Source of the DNA: Alphaproteobacteria bacterium
Lineage (GTDB): Bacteria; Pseudomonadota; Alphaproteobacteria; UBA8366
DNA: 64,000 bases
Direction of reading: 5' to 3'
Assembly: GCA_021774335.1 (NCBI GenBank)
Contig: JAJFJD010000019.1
Coordinates: 62,001-126,000, forward strand
Shown here: piece by piece, positions 17,390 through 26,097 of the stretch
How the letters are laid out: each line of letters starts with the position of its first letter
How positions within the stretch are numbered: the first letter of the stretch is position 1
The notes under the pieces: model-generated
Told to the model about the DNA's origin: nothing
Seen by the model: only the letters and a program-made list of their open reading frames with translations
Database searches by the model: none
Program-made: the position numbers and the translations under genes

Positions 17390-18655
17390 ATGAAAGAGGT
17401 GGTGGTTACGGGAATGGGGCTGGTCACGCCGTTGGGCGTTGGCGTTTCCCGGGTTTGGGGCGCGCTAACCGACGGATTGTCGGGTATTCGCCCAATCGAC
17501 CGGTTTCCTGTGGACGACCTGCCGGCGCGCATCGCCGGATTCGTGCCCGAAGGGCTGAAAAACGACGGTGCGTTCGAGGCCGACGCCTATATTTCGCCAA
17601 AAGAGCAGCGCAAAATGGACCGCTTCATCAAATACTGCGTCGCGGCAGCGGATGAGGCGCTGATCGATGCCGGATGGAATCCAAAGACCGACGTCGAATG
17701 CGAACGGACCGGGACGGTGATCGCGTCAGGTGTTGGTGGTTTTCCGGCGATGATCGAAGGTGACGCCGTATTGCGGACACGCGGGCCACGGCGGGTATCT
17801 CCGTTCCTCGTGCCGTCGTTCCTGGCGAACCTTGCCGCCGGGCATGTCTCTATGCGCCACAAGTTCAAAGGATTGATCGGCGCACCGGTGACTGCCTGCG
17901 CCGCCGGTGCGCAAGCCATTGGGGATGCGTTCAAGGCGATCAAGCTGGGCGAGGTCGATGTGGTCGTCGCCGGCGGGACGGAGGCCTGCATCAATCGTCT
18001 AAGCCTTGCCGGTTTCGCTGCTTCTAAAGCACTGTCGACGGATCGGAATGATGCGCCGGAGACGGCGTCGCGTCCCTTCGACGAAAGCAGAAGTGGCTTC
18101 GTCATGGGCGAAGGGGCCGGGGTCGTGGTCCTCGAGGCATTGGATCATGCACGGGCCCGTGGTGCGCGGATTTACGCCAAGTTGACGGGATACGGTGCCT
18201 CGGCAGACGCGCATCACATTACAGCGCCGCCGGCGGATGGCGAGGGCGCGCAACGGGCGATGCGCGCAGCCCTGTCACAAGCCGGCGTGCAGCCTGACGA
18301 CATCGATTACATCAACGCGCACAGCACCTCCACATGGGCCGGCGATCTGGCCGAACTCAATGCGGTCAAGGCGCTCTTCGGCCCAGCGCGCAAACTTTCC
18401 ATGTCGTCGACGAAATCAGCGATCGGTCATCTGCTGGGGGCCGCGGGGGCGGTTGAGGCGGTGTTTACGGTCATGGCGATGGTCAAGGGCGTGGTGCCGC
18501 CGACCCTTAACCTCAAGAATCCGGGCGTCGATTATGAGGGGTTGGACTTGGTGCCGCTCGAAGCGAAACGGAAACAGGTCGCCGTCGCCATGTCGAACGC
18601 CTTCGGTTTCGGCGGAGTCAACGCCAGCTTGGTTTTCGCGCAACCGGATCGCTAA
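17390..18655 (+). CDS. fabF: Beta-ketoacyl-ACP synthase II
   Basis: 421 residues, full length, in the condensing-enzyme (thiolase) fold. The active-site Cys is in VTACAAGAQAIGDA. The catalytic His residues are in INAHSTSTWAGD and KSAIGHLLGAAGAVEA. The usual NAHGTSTPxGD motif is altered to NAHSTSTWAGD, with Ser replacing the conserved Gly. The enzyme elongates acyl-ACP with malonyl-ACP in fatty acid synthesis. It stands alone, outside an acpP-fab cluster, and is controlled by a divergent HxlR regulator. It may therefore be a dedicated paralogue rather than the housekeeping FabF. Confidence 0.9.
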   Translation: MKEVVVTGMGLVTPLGVGVSRVWGALTDGLSGIRPIDRFPVDDLPARIAGFVPEGLKNDGAFEADAYISPKEQRKMDRFIKYCVAAADEALIDAGWNPKTDVECERTGTVIASGVGGFPAMIEGDAVLRTRGPRRVSPFLVPSFLANLAAGHVSMRHKFKGLIGAPVTACAAGAQAIGDAFKAIKLGEVDVVVAGGTEACINRLSLAGFAASKALSTDRNDAPETASRPFDESRSGFVMGEGAGVVVLEALDHARARGARIYAKLTGYGASADAHHITAPPADGEGAQRAMRAALSQAGVQPDDIDYINAHSTSTWAGDLAELNAVKALFGPARKLSMSSTKSAIGHLLGAAGAVEAVFTVMAMVKGVVPPTLNLKNPGVDYEGLDLVPLEAKRKQVAVAMSNAFGFGGVNASLVFAQPDR

Positions 18656-18657
18656 CA

Positions 18658-19515
18658 TCACGCGGTTCCCAACGTGTCCTGGATGATCGTCCAGAGCCGA
18701 TTGGTTGCCGACGAACTACCACGCGAGTGGCGATGCAGGGACAGTTCGATTTCCGGCAGCGCTGGTAGCGCATGGTGGGGATCGATCGCCGACAGGCCGC
18801 TCTCCAGCGTGCTTTCCGTCGCGACCGTGACCGCGAGCCCGGCCCGCACGGCGATTAGCAATCCGTCTCGGCTCGGGCTGTTATAGGCGATGCGCCAAGC
18901 CCGGCCGCAGGTGTCCAGCGCCCGCAGCGCGGCATCCCGATAGACACAGCCTGGCCCGAAGATGGCAAGCGGGAGCGGATCGACCGCCGGTGCTTCCGAA
19001 TTCTCGGCCGCCGCCCAGATAAGCTGTTCGCGGTAGACGATCTCGCCGTCCGTGCGGCCGCAAGGCTGCGTCACGAAGGCGAGATCGACGTCGCCGGCAT
19101 CCAACGCGTCGAGGGAATCCCAACTCCGCTCGCAGCGGATCTCGAGCTGTACCGCGGGCATGGCGGCGGCGAAACGGACGAGCGCTTGTGGCAGGAAACA
19201 GGCGGAATGGTCGGAGACGGCCAGGCGAACCTTCTCCGACGGCCGTGTTTGGCCGAGGTCCGACAGGGCCGCGTCGTTCAAGCGGAGAATCTTCTGCGCA
19301 TAGTCCAGCAGGATCTCACCTTCCTTCGTCAGTTTTACCGAGCGGCGTGTGCGGTCGAACAACCGGGCGCCGGTGATGAACTCAAGCCGCTTGATCTGGC
19401 CGCTGATTGCGGATTGGACACGGTTCAACCGTTCGGCAGCCTGTGTGAAGCTGCGCGTGTGCGCCACTTCGGCAAAGGCTTGTAACAGGTCGACGTCGAG
19501 GTTGGATCGCAGCAT
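18658..19515 (-). CDS. LysR-family transcriptional regulator
   Basis: 285 residues. The N-terminal winged helix-turn-helix runs over about residues 1-65 (DLLQAFAEVAHTRSFTQAAERLN, split by a helix turn, then LTKEGEILLDYAQKIL), followed by a periplasmic-binding-like effector domain. It is convergent with fabF, with 2 bases between stops. It is divergent from the MFS gene, across a T-N11-A box, and so is the likely regulator of that carrier. Effector unknown. Confidence 0.92.
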   Translation of the reverse strand: MLRSNLDVDLLQAFAEVAHTRSFTQAAERLNRVQSAISGQIKRLEFITGARLFDRTRRSVKLTKEGEILLDYAQKILRLNDAALSDLGQTRPSEKVRLAVSDHSACFLPQALVRFAAAMPAVQLEIRCERSWDSLDALDAGDVDLAFVTQPCGRTDGEIVYREQLIWAAAENSEAPAVDPLPLAIFGPGCVYRDAALRALDTCGRAWRIAYNSPSRDGLLIAVRAGLAVTVATESTLESGLSAIDPHHALPALPEIELSLHRHSRGSSSATNRLWTIIQDTLGTA

Positions 19516-19523
19516 ATCAATTC

Positions 19524-19538
19524 ATCACCAATTGTGAT
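19524..19538. promoter_or_regulatory. LysR-type operator (T-N11-A box)
   Basis: ATCAC-N5-GTGAT is a perfect dyad that also satisfies T-N11-A, 9 bases upstream of the LysR start codon. TGTGATTA occurs here at 19533-19540 and again at 19563-19570, which could be a second, activation-type half-site towards the MFS promoter. Confidence 0.6.
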
Positions 19539-19620
19539 TACAGGATCGTAGTAATTCGTTTCTGTGATTATGCGCTCCCCCCTAGGCTGTCGCCAAGTTC
19601 AAATCCAGCCCGAGGGTTCC

Positions 19621-20841
19621 ATGCCCCAACCACGATCGTCCCTCCACTCGTTTTCCCGCGCCCTGTTGCTCGCCGTCCTAAGCGGTGGGGTGATCATGGG
19701 AATCACGGTCGGTATCAGGCAGACCTTCGGCTTATTCCTGGCGCCGATCAGCGTCGATCTCAACCTGGGCCGCGAGACCTTCGCCTTCGGGATGGGGATG
19801 ATGAATTTGATCTGGGGCGTTGCCGCCCCGTTCGCCGGTGCGGTCGCCGACCGCTATGGTGCCGGACGCGTCGCGGTCATAGGCGGGCTTTCCTATGCAA
19901 CCGGGTTGGTGATCATGACCGTGACGGGCGAGGGCGGGCAGCTCCTCGTCGGCGGCTTGCTGGTCGGGCTGGGGTTGAGCGGCGCCGGTTTCACTGTCGT
20001 ACTGGGCGCTGTCGGCCGTGCCGCGCCGCCGGAGAAACGGACCCTCGCGCTTGGAATGGCGAGCATGGGCGGTTCGATCGGCCAATTCGTCGCCTTGCCT
20101 TATACGCATCTATTAATCGATTGGCTGGGTTGGTCCGCTTGTTTGCTGATCCTGGCGGTAACGGCGTTGCTGATCGTGCCGTTAGCCTATGGCATCGCCG
20201 GGAAACATGCCGCGCCGGAAGGGCGTGACCACCAATCTCTATCCGAAGCCTTCCACGAAGCCCGGCGGCATAAGGGGTTCTGGTTATTGACCGCCGGATT
20301 TTTCGTCTGCGGTTTCCATCTGGCCTTTGTCGCCGTGCATTTACCGGCCTATCTCAGCGACAAGGGCATGCCGTCCTGGCTTGCTGCCGCCACGCTGACA
20401 CTGGTCGGTGTCTGCAACATCGTCGGGACCTATTTCTGCGGCTATTTCGGTCAGCGCTACCCGAAGAAGTCCGTCCTCAGCCTGCTCTACCTCGCACGCG
20501 CGGCGATCTTCCTGGTTTTCATCGTGGCGCCGGTCTCGGAAACCACGGTTCTGCTGTTCGGCGCGGCGATGGGCTTCCTATGGCTCGGAACCGTGCCGCT
20601 CACCAGCGGATTGGTCGCGTATATCTTCGGGCCGGCCTATCTGTCGATGTTATTCGGCATCGTCTTTTTCGGCCATCAGATCGGTGGCTTCCTCGGCGCA
20701 TGGCTCGCCGGAACTGCCTATGACTATCTCGGAAGTTACGACGCCATGTGGTGGCTCAGCGTGGCGCTCGGAATTGGCTCGGCGTTGCTGCATTGGCCGA
20801 TCGAGGAGCGCCCAGTGTCGCGGCTTGCGGCGGCCGAATGA
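19621..20841 (+). CDS. MFS transporter, monocarboxylate/OFA-like
   Basis: 406 residues from MPQPRSSLHSFSRALL, after GAGGGTT; the longer frame from 19564 runs across the operator region and is less likely. About 12 transmembrane helices are visible. The DRYGAGRVA loop between helices 2 and 3 is the MFS signature, and the order GGVIMGITVGIRQTFGLFLAPI in helix 1 resembles oxalate/formate or monocarboxylate carriers. The neighbouring divergent LysR regulator suggests substrate-induced uptake. Substrate unknown. Its stop overlaps a small downstream frame. Confidence 0.9.
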   Translation: MPQPRSSLHSFSRALLLAVLSGGVIMGITVGIRQTFGLFLAPISVDLNLGRETFAFGMGMMNLIWGVAAPFAGAVADRYGAGRVAVIGGLSYATGLVIMTVTGEGGQLLVGGLLVGLGLSGAGFTVVLGAVGRAAPPEKRTLALGMASMGGSIGQFVALPYTHLLIDWLGWSACLLILAVTALLIVPLAYGIAGKHAAPEGRDHQSLSEAFHEARRHKGFWLLTAGFFVCGFHLAFVAVHLPAYLSDKGMPSWLAAATLTLVGVCNIVGTYFCGYFGQRYPKKSVLSLLYLARAAIFLVFIVAPVSETTVLLFGAAMGFLWLGTVPLTSGLVAYIFGPAYLSMLFGIVFFGHQIGGFLGAWLAGTAYDYLGSYDAMWWLSVALGIGSALLHWPIEERPVSRLAAAE

Positions 20842-20963
20842 TCGGATGGTTCGTTCCGGTGGCATTCAGCGCCCTGTTGATCGTGGCGCTTGGCGGTTGG
20901 GTCACGCAGGGGGCGACCGTGGCCTTCGTCCTGTCGTTGGCCGGTGTGCCGGGATGTTTTTAG
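20838..20963 (+). CDS. Possible 41-residue membrane peptide coupled to the MFS gene
   Basis: Begins MIGWFVPVAFSALLIVALGG and ends SLAGVPGCF. The ATG overlaps the MFS stop as ATGA, the classic arrangement for translational coupling. Most residues from 4 to 36 are hydrophobic, enough for one or two short helices. It could be a small accessory subunit or just a chance frame; the overlap and hydrophobicity are the only support. Confidence 0.35.
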   Translation: MIGWFVPVAFSALLIVALGGWVTQGATVAFVLSLAGVPGCF

Positions 20964-20976
20964 AACAGAACCGCGT

Positions 20977-23094
20977 CTATTCGGTCAGGATCACCGCATC
21001 TAATGCCGCTACGCCGTCGCCTTCCGGCAGCACGACAAGCGGGTTGATATCGATGCTGGTGACGACGTCGCGGTTGGCGTCGGCAAAGACCGACAGGCGC
21101 GATAGTGTCTTCGCCAGGACGGCTTGATCGCATTTCGCGGCACCGCGCGCGCCGTCGAGCAATGGGAAGCCCTTGATCGACCGAATCATGTCCATCGCTT
21201 CCTCCTCGCCGAACGGGGCGAGCCGGAAGGTCACGTCCTTCAGAACCTCCGTGAAGATGCCGCCGAGGCCAAACATGACAACCGGGCCGAACACGGGGTC
21301 GCGTTGGACGCCGAGAATCGCTTCCACGCCGCCGGAGATCATCTTGGCGACGAGGATCCCGTCGATCTTGGCGTCGGGATGCGCGCGGGTGCAGTCCGTC
21401 ATGATGGCGTCATACGCGGTCCGCACGGCGCCCGCGGAAGACAGGTTGAGTTTCACGCCGCCGACGTCGGATTTATGGACGATGTCGGCGGAGACGACTT
21501 TCATGACGACCGGATATCCGATTTCGGCTGCTGCCATTTCCGCTTCTGCCGCGGTTCCGGCGAGCTTCTCCGGCGATGCGGCGATGCCTGCCGCGTCGAG
21601 TACCGCTTTCGCCTCGATCTCGTTGTAGGACCGATTTTCGATCGCGGGCGGGGTTGCGCCGCCCGCTGGCGGATAGGGCCCGCGCGCCAGCCCTGCGCCG
21701 ATCTGCAGGACCGCCGAGATCGTCTTCATCGCCTCCGACGGGTCGTGCAGCAGCAGGAACCCTTCATCCTCGAAGTCGCGCTTGCGCTGGTCCGGGCCGA
21801 TCACCGACAGCGCTAGGACCCTGTCCGGATACGCCTTCCGGACCGGGATCAGGGAATCCAGCACCTTCTGCGAGACGGTGTCCGAATACAGCAGCGAGCT
21901 GAAGAAGCCGATCACGGCGTCGTAGCCGCCTTCTTCCAGGATCGCTTCGAAATTCTTGGTGATGACCGAGTAGTCGTTATAGACCTGCGCCGTGAAGTCG
22001 ACCGGGTTCCGTGTCCCGGCGAAGGGCACCAGTTCCTTGAGATAGGCCTGCGTCTTGTCGGGCAGGGGGGCGAGGTCGAGGCCCGCTTCCTCGGCCGCAT
22101 CGGCCATCATCACACCGGCGCCGCCGGAAATCGTCGCGATGGCGACCTTGTTGCCGGACGGAATGGTGCCGGACTGGCACATGCCGCTGCACATGTAGGC
22201 GATGTCGATGAGTTCCGAAGCGGTATTGGCGCGGTAGGCGTTGTAGCGCTCGAACACCGCGTCGAAAACCTGATCCGCGCCGGTCAGCGACGCCGTATGC
22301 GAGGCTGCGGCCTCGGTGCCGACCGCGGACCGGCCGACCTTCTGGATGACCACGGGCTTCTTGTTCTCGTAGGCGAGGGCGAGGGCCTGTTTGAACATCT
22401 CGCCGTCCTGACAGCCTTCCATGTAGCAGGCGATTACATCGGTGTGTTCGTCGGTGGCGAGATAGGCGATGCACTCGGCGACGCTGATGTCGACCTCGTT
22501 GCCGGTCGTGATGCAGGCGCTATAGCCCAGGCCGCGTTCGCGTCCCAGCACGAAGCAATGGCTGCCGAACGCGCCGCTCTGACTGACCAGGCCGACATTG
22601 CCGACTTTCGGCAGGCCGTGGCTAAGGCTCGTGCTGAAAGTCGCGTAGACATGGTTGCGGGCGTTGAAATAGCCGAGGCAGTTGGGCCCGAGGATACGCA
22701 TTCCCGTATCGCGGGCGATTTCGGCCAGCCGTTCCTGCGCCCGCTGCCCTTCCTCACCGATCTCGGCGAAGCCCGACGTGAAGGTGCAGAGCGCCTTGAC
22801 GCCTTTCTCGGCGGCCGCTTCGGCGGTCTCGATCGCCAGACGGGCGGGCACCGCCATGATCGCCATATCGACCGGACCTTCGATATCCGTCACGCTCTTA
22901 TAGGCGGGCAAGCCCTGCACCGTGTCGCGGGTCGGGTTCACCGCATAGATACCGCCCTCGTAGCCGTACTCGCGGAAATACCGTAGCGGCACGCCGCCGA
23001 TCTTGGTGGGATCGTCCGATGCTCCAAGCACTGCAATACCGCGGGGTTCGAGCATCGGCTTCAGCGTCTGGGCGGAGGCGAGAATATCAGTCAT
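20977..23094 (-). CDS. Acetate--CoA ligase (ADP-forming)-family acyl-CoA synthetase
   Basis: 705 residues with the fused NDP-forming layout: CoA-binding domain (about 10-140; ILGPNCLGYFN), succinyl-CoA-ligase-like domain with the phospho-His loop AASHTASLTGAD, and a C-terminal ATP-grasp domain (VVMKVVSADIVHKSDVGGV). The reaction is acyl-CoA + ADP + Pi to acid + CoA + ATP, or the reverse. Acyl specificity is not evident. Single-gene fusions of this kind are common in alphaproteobacteria that catabolise aromatic or branched acids. Confidence 0.9.
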   Translation of the reverse strand: MTDILASAQTLKPMLEPRGIAVLGASDDPTKIGGVPLRYFREYGYEGGIYAVNPTRDTVQGLPAYKSVTDIEGPVDMAIMAVPARLAIETAEAAAEKGVKALCTFTSGFAEIGEEGQRAQERLAEIARDTGMRILGPNCLGYFNARNHVYATFSTSLSHGLPKVGNVGLVSQSGAFGSHCFVLGRERGLGYSACITTGNEVDISVAECIAYLATDEHTDVIACYMEGCQDGEMFKQALALAYENKKPVVIQKVGRSAVGTEAAASHTASLTGADQVFDAVFERYNAYRANTASELIDIAYMCSGMCQSGTIPSGNKVAIATISGGAGVMMADAAEEAGLDLAPLPDKTQAYLKELVPFAGTRNPVDFTAQVYNDYSVITKNFEAILEEGGYDAVIGFFSSLLYSDTVSQKVLDSLIPVRKAYPDRVLALSVIGPDQRKRDFEDEGFLLLHDPSEAMKTISAVLQIGAGLARGPYPPAGGATPPAIENRSYNEIEAKAVLDAAGIAASPEKLAGTAAEAEMAAAEIGYPVVMKVVSADIVHKSDVGGVKLNLSSAGAVRTAYDAIMTDCTRAHPDAKIDGILVAKMISGGVEAILGVQRDPVFGPVVMFGLGGIFTEVLKDVTFRLAPFGEEEAMDMIRSIKGFPLLDGARGAAKCDQAVLAKTLSRLSVFADANRDVVTSIDINPLVVLPEGDGVAALDAVILTE

Positions 23095-23223
23095 GTCCGG
23101 GTGTTATGCTCTGATTGGGGGCTGTAGGGCGATTTGACAGGGTTCGCCGCCTCCGTGTCAAACGAAGGCGGCTGATCCAGACCGAAAAGTTAGCGGATCG
23201 CACCGAACAGCCGGTGGCTGATC

Positions 23224-23862
23224 CTATTCGGCGGCGTTCGGAATTTTTACGTCGGGGCGACCCATTGAGAACACGTTGTCGACGACCGTGTATTCCATAT
23301 AGCCGAGGCGGGCGACGGGCCGGAATTTCAGCGTGTCCACCATGCCGTCCGTCAGGATGTCGTCGCGAATATGGATGCCGACCACATGACCGAATATCAC
23401 ACCATGCGTGTGGTGCGCTTCCTCGCTTTCGAACTCGACCGTCCGGAGATATTTGCATTCGAGATGGGCCGGCGACTCTTTCACGCGGGGCGGCTTGACC
23501 TTTTCCGACGGTTCCGCCGTCAGGCCGGCAAGCTCGAACTCGTCGACGCCGCGCGGGACATGCGCGGACGTGGTGTTCATCTGGTCCTTCAATTCCTCGG
23601 ACACGATGTTGCAGACGAACTCACCGGTCTCCTCGGCATTGCGCCAGGAGTGTTTCTGCGGGTCGTCGGGCAAGCCGCTGGACGAAAACATGACAATGCA
23701 TGGGTTGTAACAGACCGCATTGAAGAAGCTATAGGGCGCGAGGTTCACATGGCCGTCCGTGCTGACGGTGCTGATCCAGCCGATGGGCCGGGGGGCGACG
23801 AGTGATTTGAACGGGTCGTGGGGCAGGCCGTGCGATTTCTTGATGTCGGGGTCGTAGAACAT
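23224..23862 (-). CDS. Flavin reductase-like, FMN-binding split-barrel protein
   Basis: 212 residues. The flavin-reductase fold is marked by PRPIGWISTVSTDGHVNLAPYSFFN at the N-terminus (FMN-binding loop) and GVIFGHVVGIHI in the second half. This YhcN/DIM6-type group binds FMN, and some members supply reduced flavin to monooxygenases. It is separated by 129 bases from the upstream end of the acyl-CoA synthetase gene, same strand, so cotranscription is possible. Confidence 0.87.
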   Translation of the reverse strand: MFYDPDIKKSHGLPHDPFKSLVAPRPIGWISTVSTDGHVNLAPYSFFNAVCYNPCIVMFSSSGLPDDPQKHSWRNAEETGEFVCNIVSEELKDQMNTTSAHVPRGVDEFELAGLTAEPSEKVKPPRVKESPAHLECKYLRTVEFESEEAHHTHGVIFGHVVGIHIRDDILTDGMVDTLKFRPVARLGYMEYTVVDNVFSMGRPDVKIPNAAE

Positions 23863-24151
23863 GCGTGTTCTCCCAAGTGCATTGTTTCATCAACCAATAC
23901 GAATTTTCGGCCAGATGGCAACACCGGTCTGGGGATTCCCGGGCGTAGAGGCCGCCAGGGTTACGCTGAATTAGGCCTCTTCGCTCCCTGGCTGCGGGTC
24001 GATTGGGTCGGCGCCTGCGTCAATTTGGCCGACATCGCCTCTTGAAATTTTCTAAGGACGTATTATTTATTAAACAATCGTTTGATTATTTGTACGGACA
24101 ACTTTGTCACTCCTCGTTTGATTGTAACTTAGACTTTTAATTGAAAGAGTT
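23863..24151. promoter_or_regulatory. Divergent control region with repeated CGTTTGATT motif
   Basis: No gene is seen. AT content rises sharply from 24045. CGTTTGATT occurs at 24079-24087, within the dyad CAATC-GTTT-GATTA starting at 24075, and again at 24115-24123, followed by GT. The two copies are 36 bases apart (start to start) just upstream of the TetR-type gene. They are probable operators for that regulator. Confidence 0.5.
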
Positions 24152-24889
24152 ATGGCGTCGGACTCCATCATAAAGACAGCTTCATCGCAGGCGGAAAGTC
24201 GCGGGCCGGGCCGTCCCGGCGGCGATGAAAGCCGGGCCCGCATCCTCGAGGCGGCGGGGCGTTTGATCGCCGATCGGGGCTATGACGGCGTTTCGATCCG
24301 GGAACTCGCGCGTGAGGCGGACGTCAACGGCGCATCGATCAACTATCACTTCGGCGGCAAAGAAGGGCTCTATCACGGTATCCTCGTCAAATTGGTCGAG
24401 GATACCGAACCGTTGTTCGCGCCCATGATCGAAGGGCTGCAGGTCGGTGTGAAACAGGCCGATGGTGATCGGGACGCGCTGGCGCGGATCGCCGCGCATA
24501 TGATCCGGTCGTTATTGACCGGGATCGTCAGCCGCCAATCCTTACGCTGGCAGATGCCGATCATGCTGCGCGAATTTCATCAGCCGTCGAGCGAGTTTGC
24601 CATGTTGATCCGCGACCGGATCAACCCCGTACACGATGCCGTTGCGGAACTTATCGCGGCGGCAACTGGTTATGACCGACGCGCGCCGGAAACGCTATTG
24701 CTGACCGCGAACATGATCGCGCAATGCATGGCGTTCGGCGCAACTAAGGGCCTCATCCTGGCGCGGTTGAATTGGGAAGATTATACGCCCGAGCATGTCC
24801 GGCTGATCGTCGGGACGATGGTCCCGCGAATGCTGGCAATGCTAGGGCTTCCCGAAGTCGACCCGTATGCAGACGAGGAAGAAGCATGA
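24152..24889 (+). CDS. TetR-family regulator, CecR/CerR-like C-terminal domain
   Basis: 245 residues. The TetR DNA-binding domain covers about 28-75 (ARILEAAGRLIADRGYDGVS, then READVNGASINYHFGGKEGLY). The C-terminal domain follows the CecR (YbiH) type, a family that controls RND or ABC efflux genes. Its TGA overlaps the ATG of the adaptor gene (ATGA), so regulator, adaptor and pump are one transcript. It likely represses the operon through the CGTTTGATT repeats upstream. Confidence 0.92.
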   Translation: MASDSIIKTASSQAESRGPGRPGGDESRARILEAAGRLIADRGYDGVSIRELAREADVNGASINYHFGGKEGLYHGILVKLVEDTEPLFAPMIEGLQVGVKQADGDRDALARIAAHMIRSLLTGIVSRQSLRWQMPIMLREFHQPSSEFAMLIRDRINPVHDAVAELIAAATGYDRRAPETLLLTANMIAQCMAFGATKGLILARLNWEDYTPEHVRLIVGTMVPRMLAMLGLPEVDPYADEEEA

Positions 24890-26097
24890 AGCACGGGGAT
24901 GATATCGAAGAGACCAAGCTTGGCCGCGCGGGAGGCCTGAAACGGTTCAACCTGTCGAAGCGGCTCTTCTCCATTGCGGTGCCGCTGGCCATTCTCGCGC
25001 TTGGCGCGATGGTGGCGATTTTCCTGATATCGACCCGGCCGGAACTGGCCGCCAAGCCGGTGGTCGAGCGTATCTGGACGGTCGCCTCGGTTCCGGCGAC
25101 CGCCGCCACGGTTCAGCCCGAGCGGCGGTTCTATGGCCGCATCGTCGCCGGACGGGAAATCGACATACGGCCGGAAGTGTCGGGATCGATCCTTGAGATA
25201 GGGCCGAACTTCATCGAAGGCGGTGTCGTGCGGCAAGGCGAACTCCTGGTGCGCCTCGATCCATTCAATTCCGACGCGAAACTGCGCGAGATCGAAGCTG
25301 ATTTGAACGGCAACCGGGCGATGCTGGAGCGCGACCGTGAGCGTATCGACCTGTTGCAGCGGGACGTGAAACGGCGAAGTCGACTTGCCGGGTCGGGCTA
25401 CTCGTCCGAAAAAGCGCTCGATGATGCGAAGCTCAGTCTAAGCGATGCAAAACAGCGGGAAATCGAACGCCGCAATTCGATCGTCCGTTTGGAGGTCGAT
25501 CTCGACCGCACCAAGCGTGATATCGAGGATAGCCGCATCGTGGCGCCCTTCGATGGGTTCCTGGTTGGCGTTACGACGGCGATCGGGAAATTCGTCAATG
25601 TCGGTGATGTCGTGGCCAAAATGATCCGGGCCGAAAGCTTGGAAGCCCGGTTCCACGTGGGCAACCGCGAGTTCACGCGCTTCCTGTCGGACGGCAATTA
25701 CCAGGACGTTCGGGTCAAGGTGGTTTGGGCCGGACAGAGTTTCGACGGCACGCTCGACCGGACCGAAAGCGAAGTTCAAACCGCAAGCGGTGGCGTCGAG
25801 GTATTTGCCAAAATCGACGGGATCGGCGTCAGGACCAACCTGCGTCCTGGGGCATTCGTCGAGGTCCGGGTGCCGGGACCAAGATACGTAGATGTGACAC
25901 GGGTTCCCGAAGAAGCGGTTTATGGCGGGGATACCGTCTATCGCATCGCGGATGATCGTCTCGATCCTCGTAGCGTGCGGATCGTCGCGCGAGACGGCAA
26001 AGACCTGCTCATCCGAGGCGACTACGAATCCTCCGACGCGATCGTGACGACACGGTTTCCGGAGATCGGACCCGGACTGAAGGTCAGGACTCCCTGA
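24886..26097 (+). CDS. RND efflux periplasmic adaptor (membrane fusion protein)
   Basis: 403 residues from MKHGDDIEETKLGRAGG, overlapping the regulator stop by 4 bases. One N-terminal helix (about residues 28-47) is followed by the lipoyl/barrel-sandwich halves (RPEVSGSILEIGPNFIEGG and IVAPFDGFLVGVTTAIGKFV) around an alpha hairpin (about 137-205), then beta-barrel and membrane-proximal domains. It links the inner-membrane pump to an outer-membrane channel that is not encoded here. Its stop overlaps the pump start as TGATG. Confidence 0.92.
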   Translation: MKHGDDIEETKLGRAGGLKRFNLSKRLFSIAVPLAILALGAMVAIFLISTRPELAAKPVVERIWTVASVPATAATVQPERRFYGRIVAGREIDIRPEVSGSILEIGPNFIEGGVVRQGELLVRLDPFNSDAKLREIEADLNGNRAMLERDRERIDLLQRDVKRRSRLAGSGYSSEKALDDAKLSLSDAKQREIERRNSIVRLEVDLDRTKRDIEDSRIVAPFDGFLVGVTTAIGKFVNVGDVVAKMIRAESLEARFHVGNREFTRFLSDGNYQDVRVKVVWAGQSFDGTLDRTESEVQTASGGVEVFAKIDGIGVRTNLRPGAFVEVRVPGPRYVDVTRVPEEAVYGGDTVYRIADDRLDPRSVRIVARDGKDLLIRGDYESSDAIVTTRFPEIGPGLKVRTP

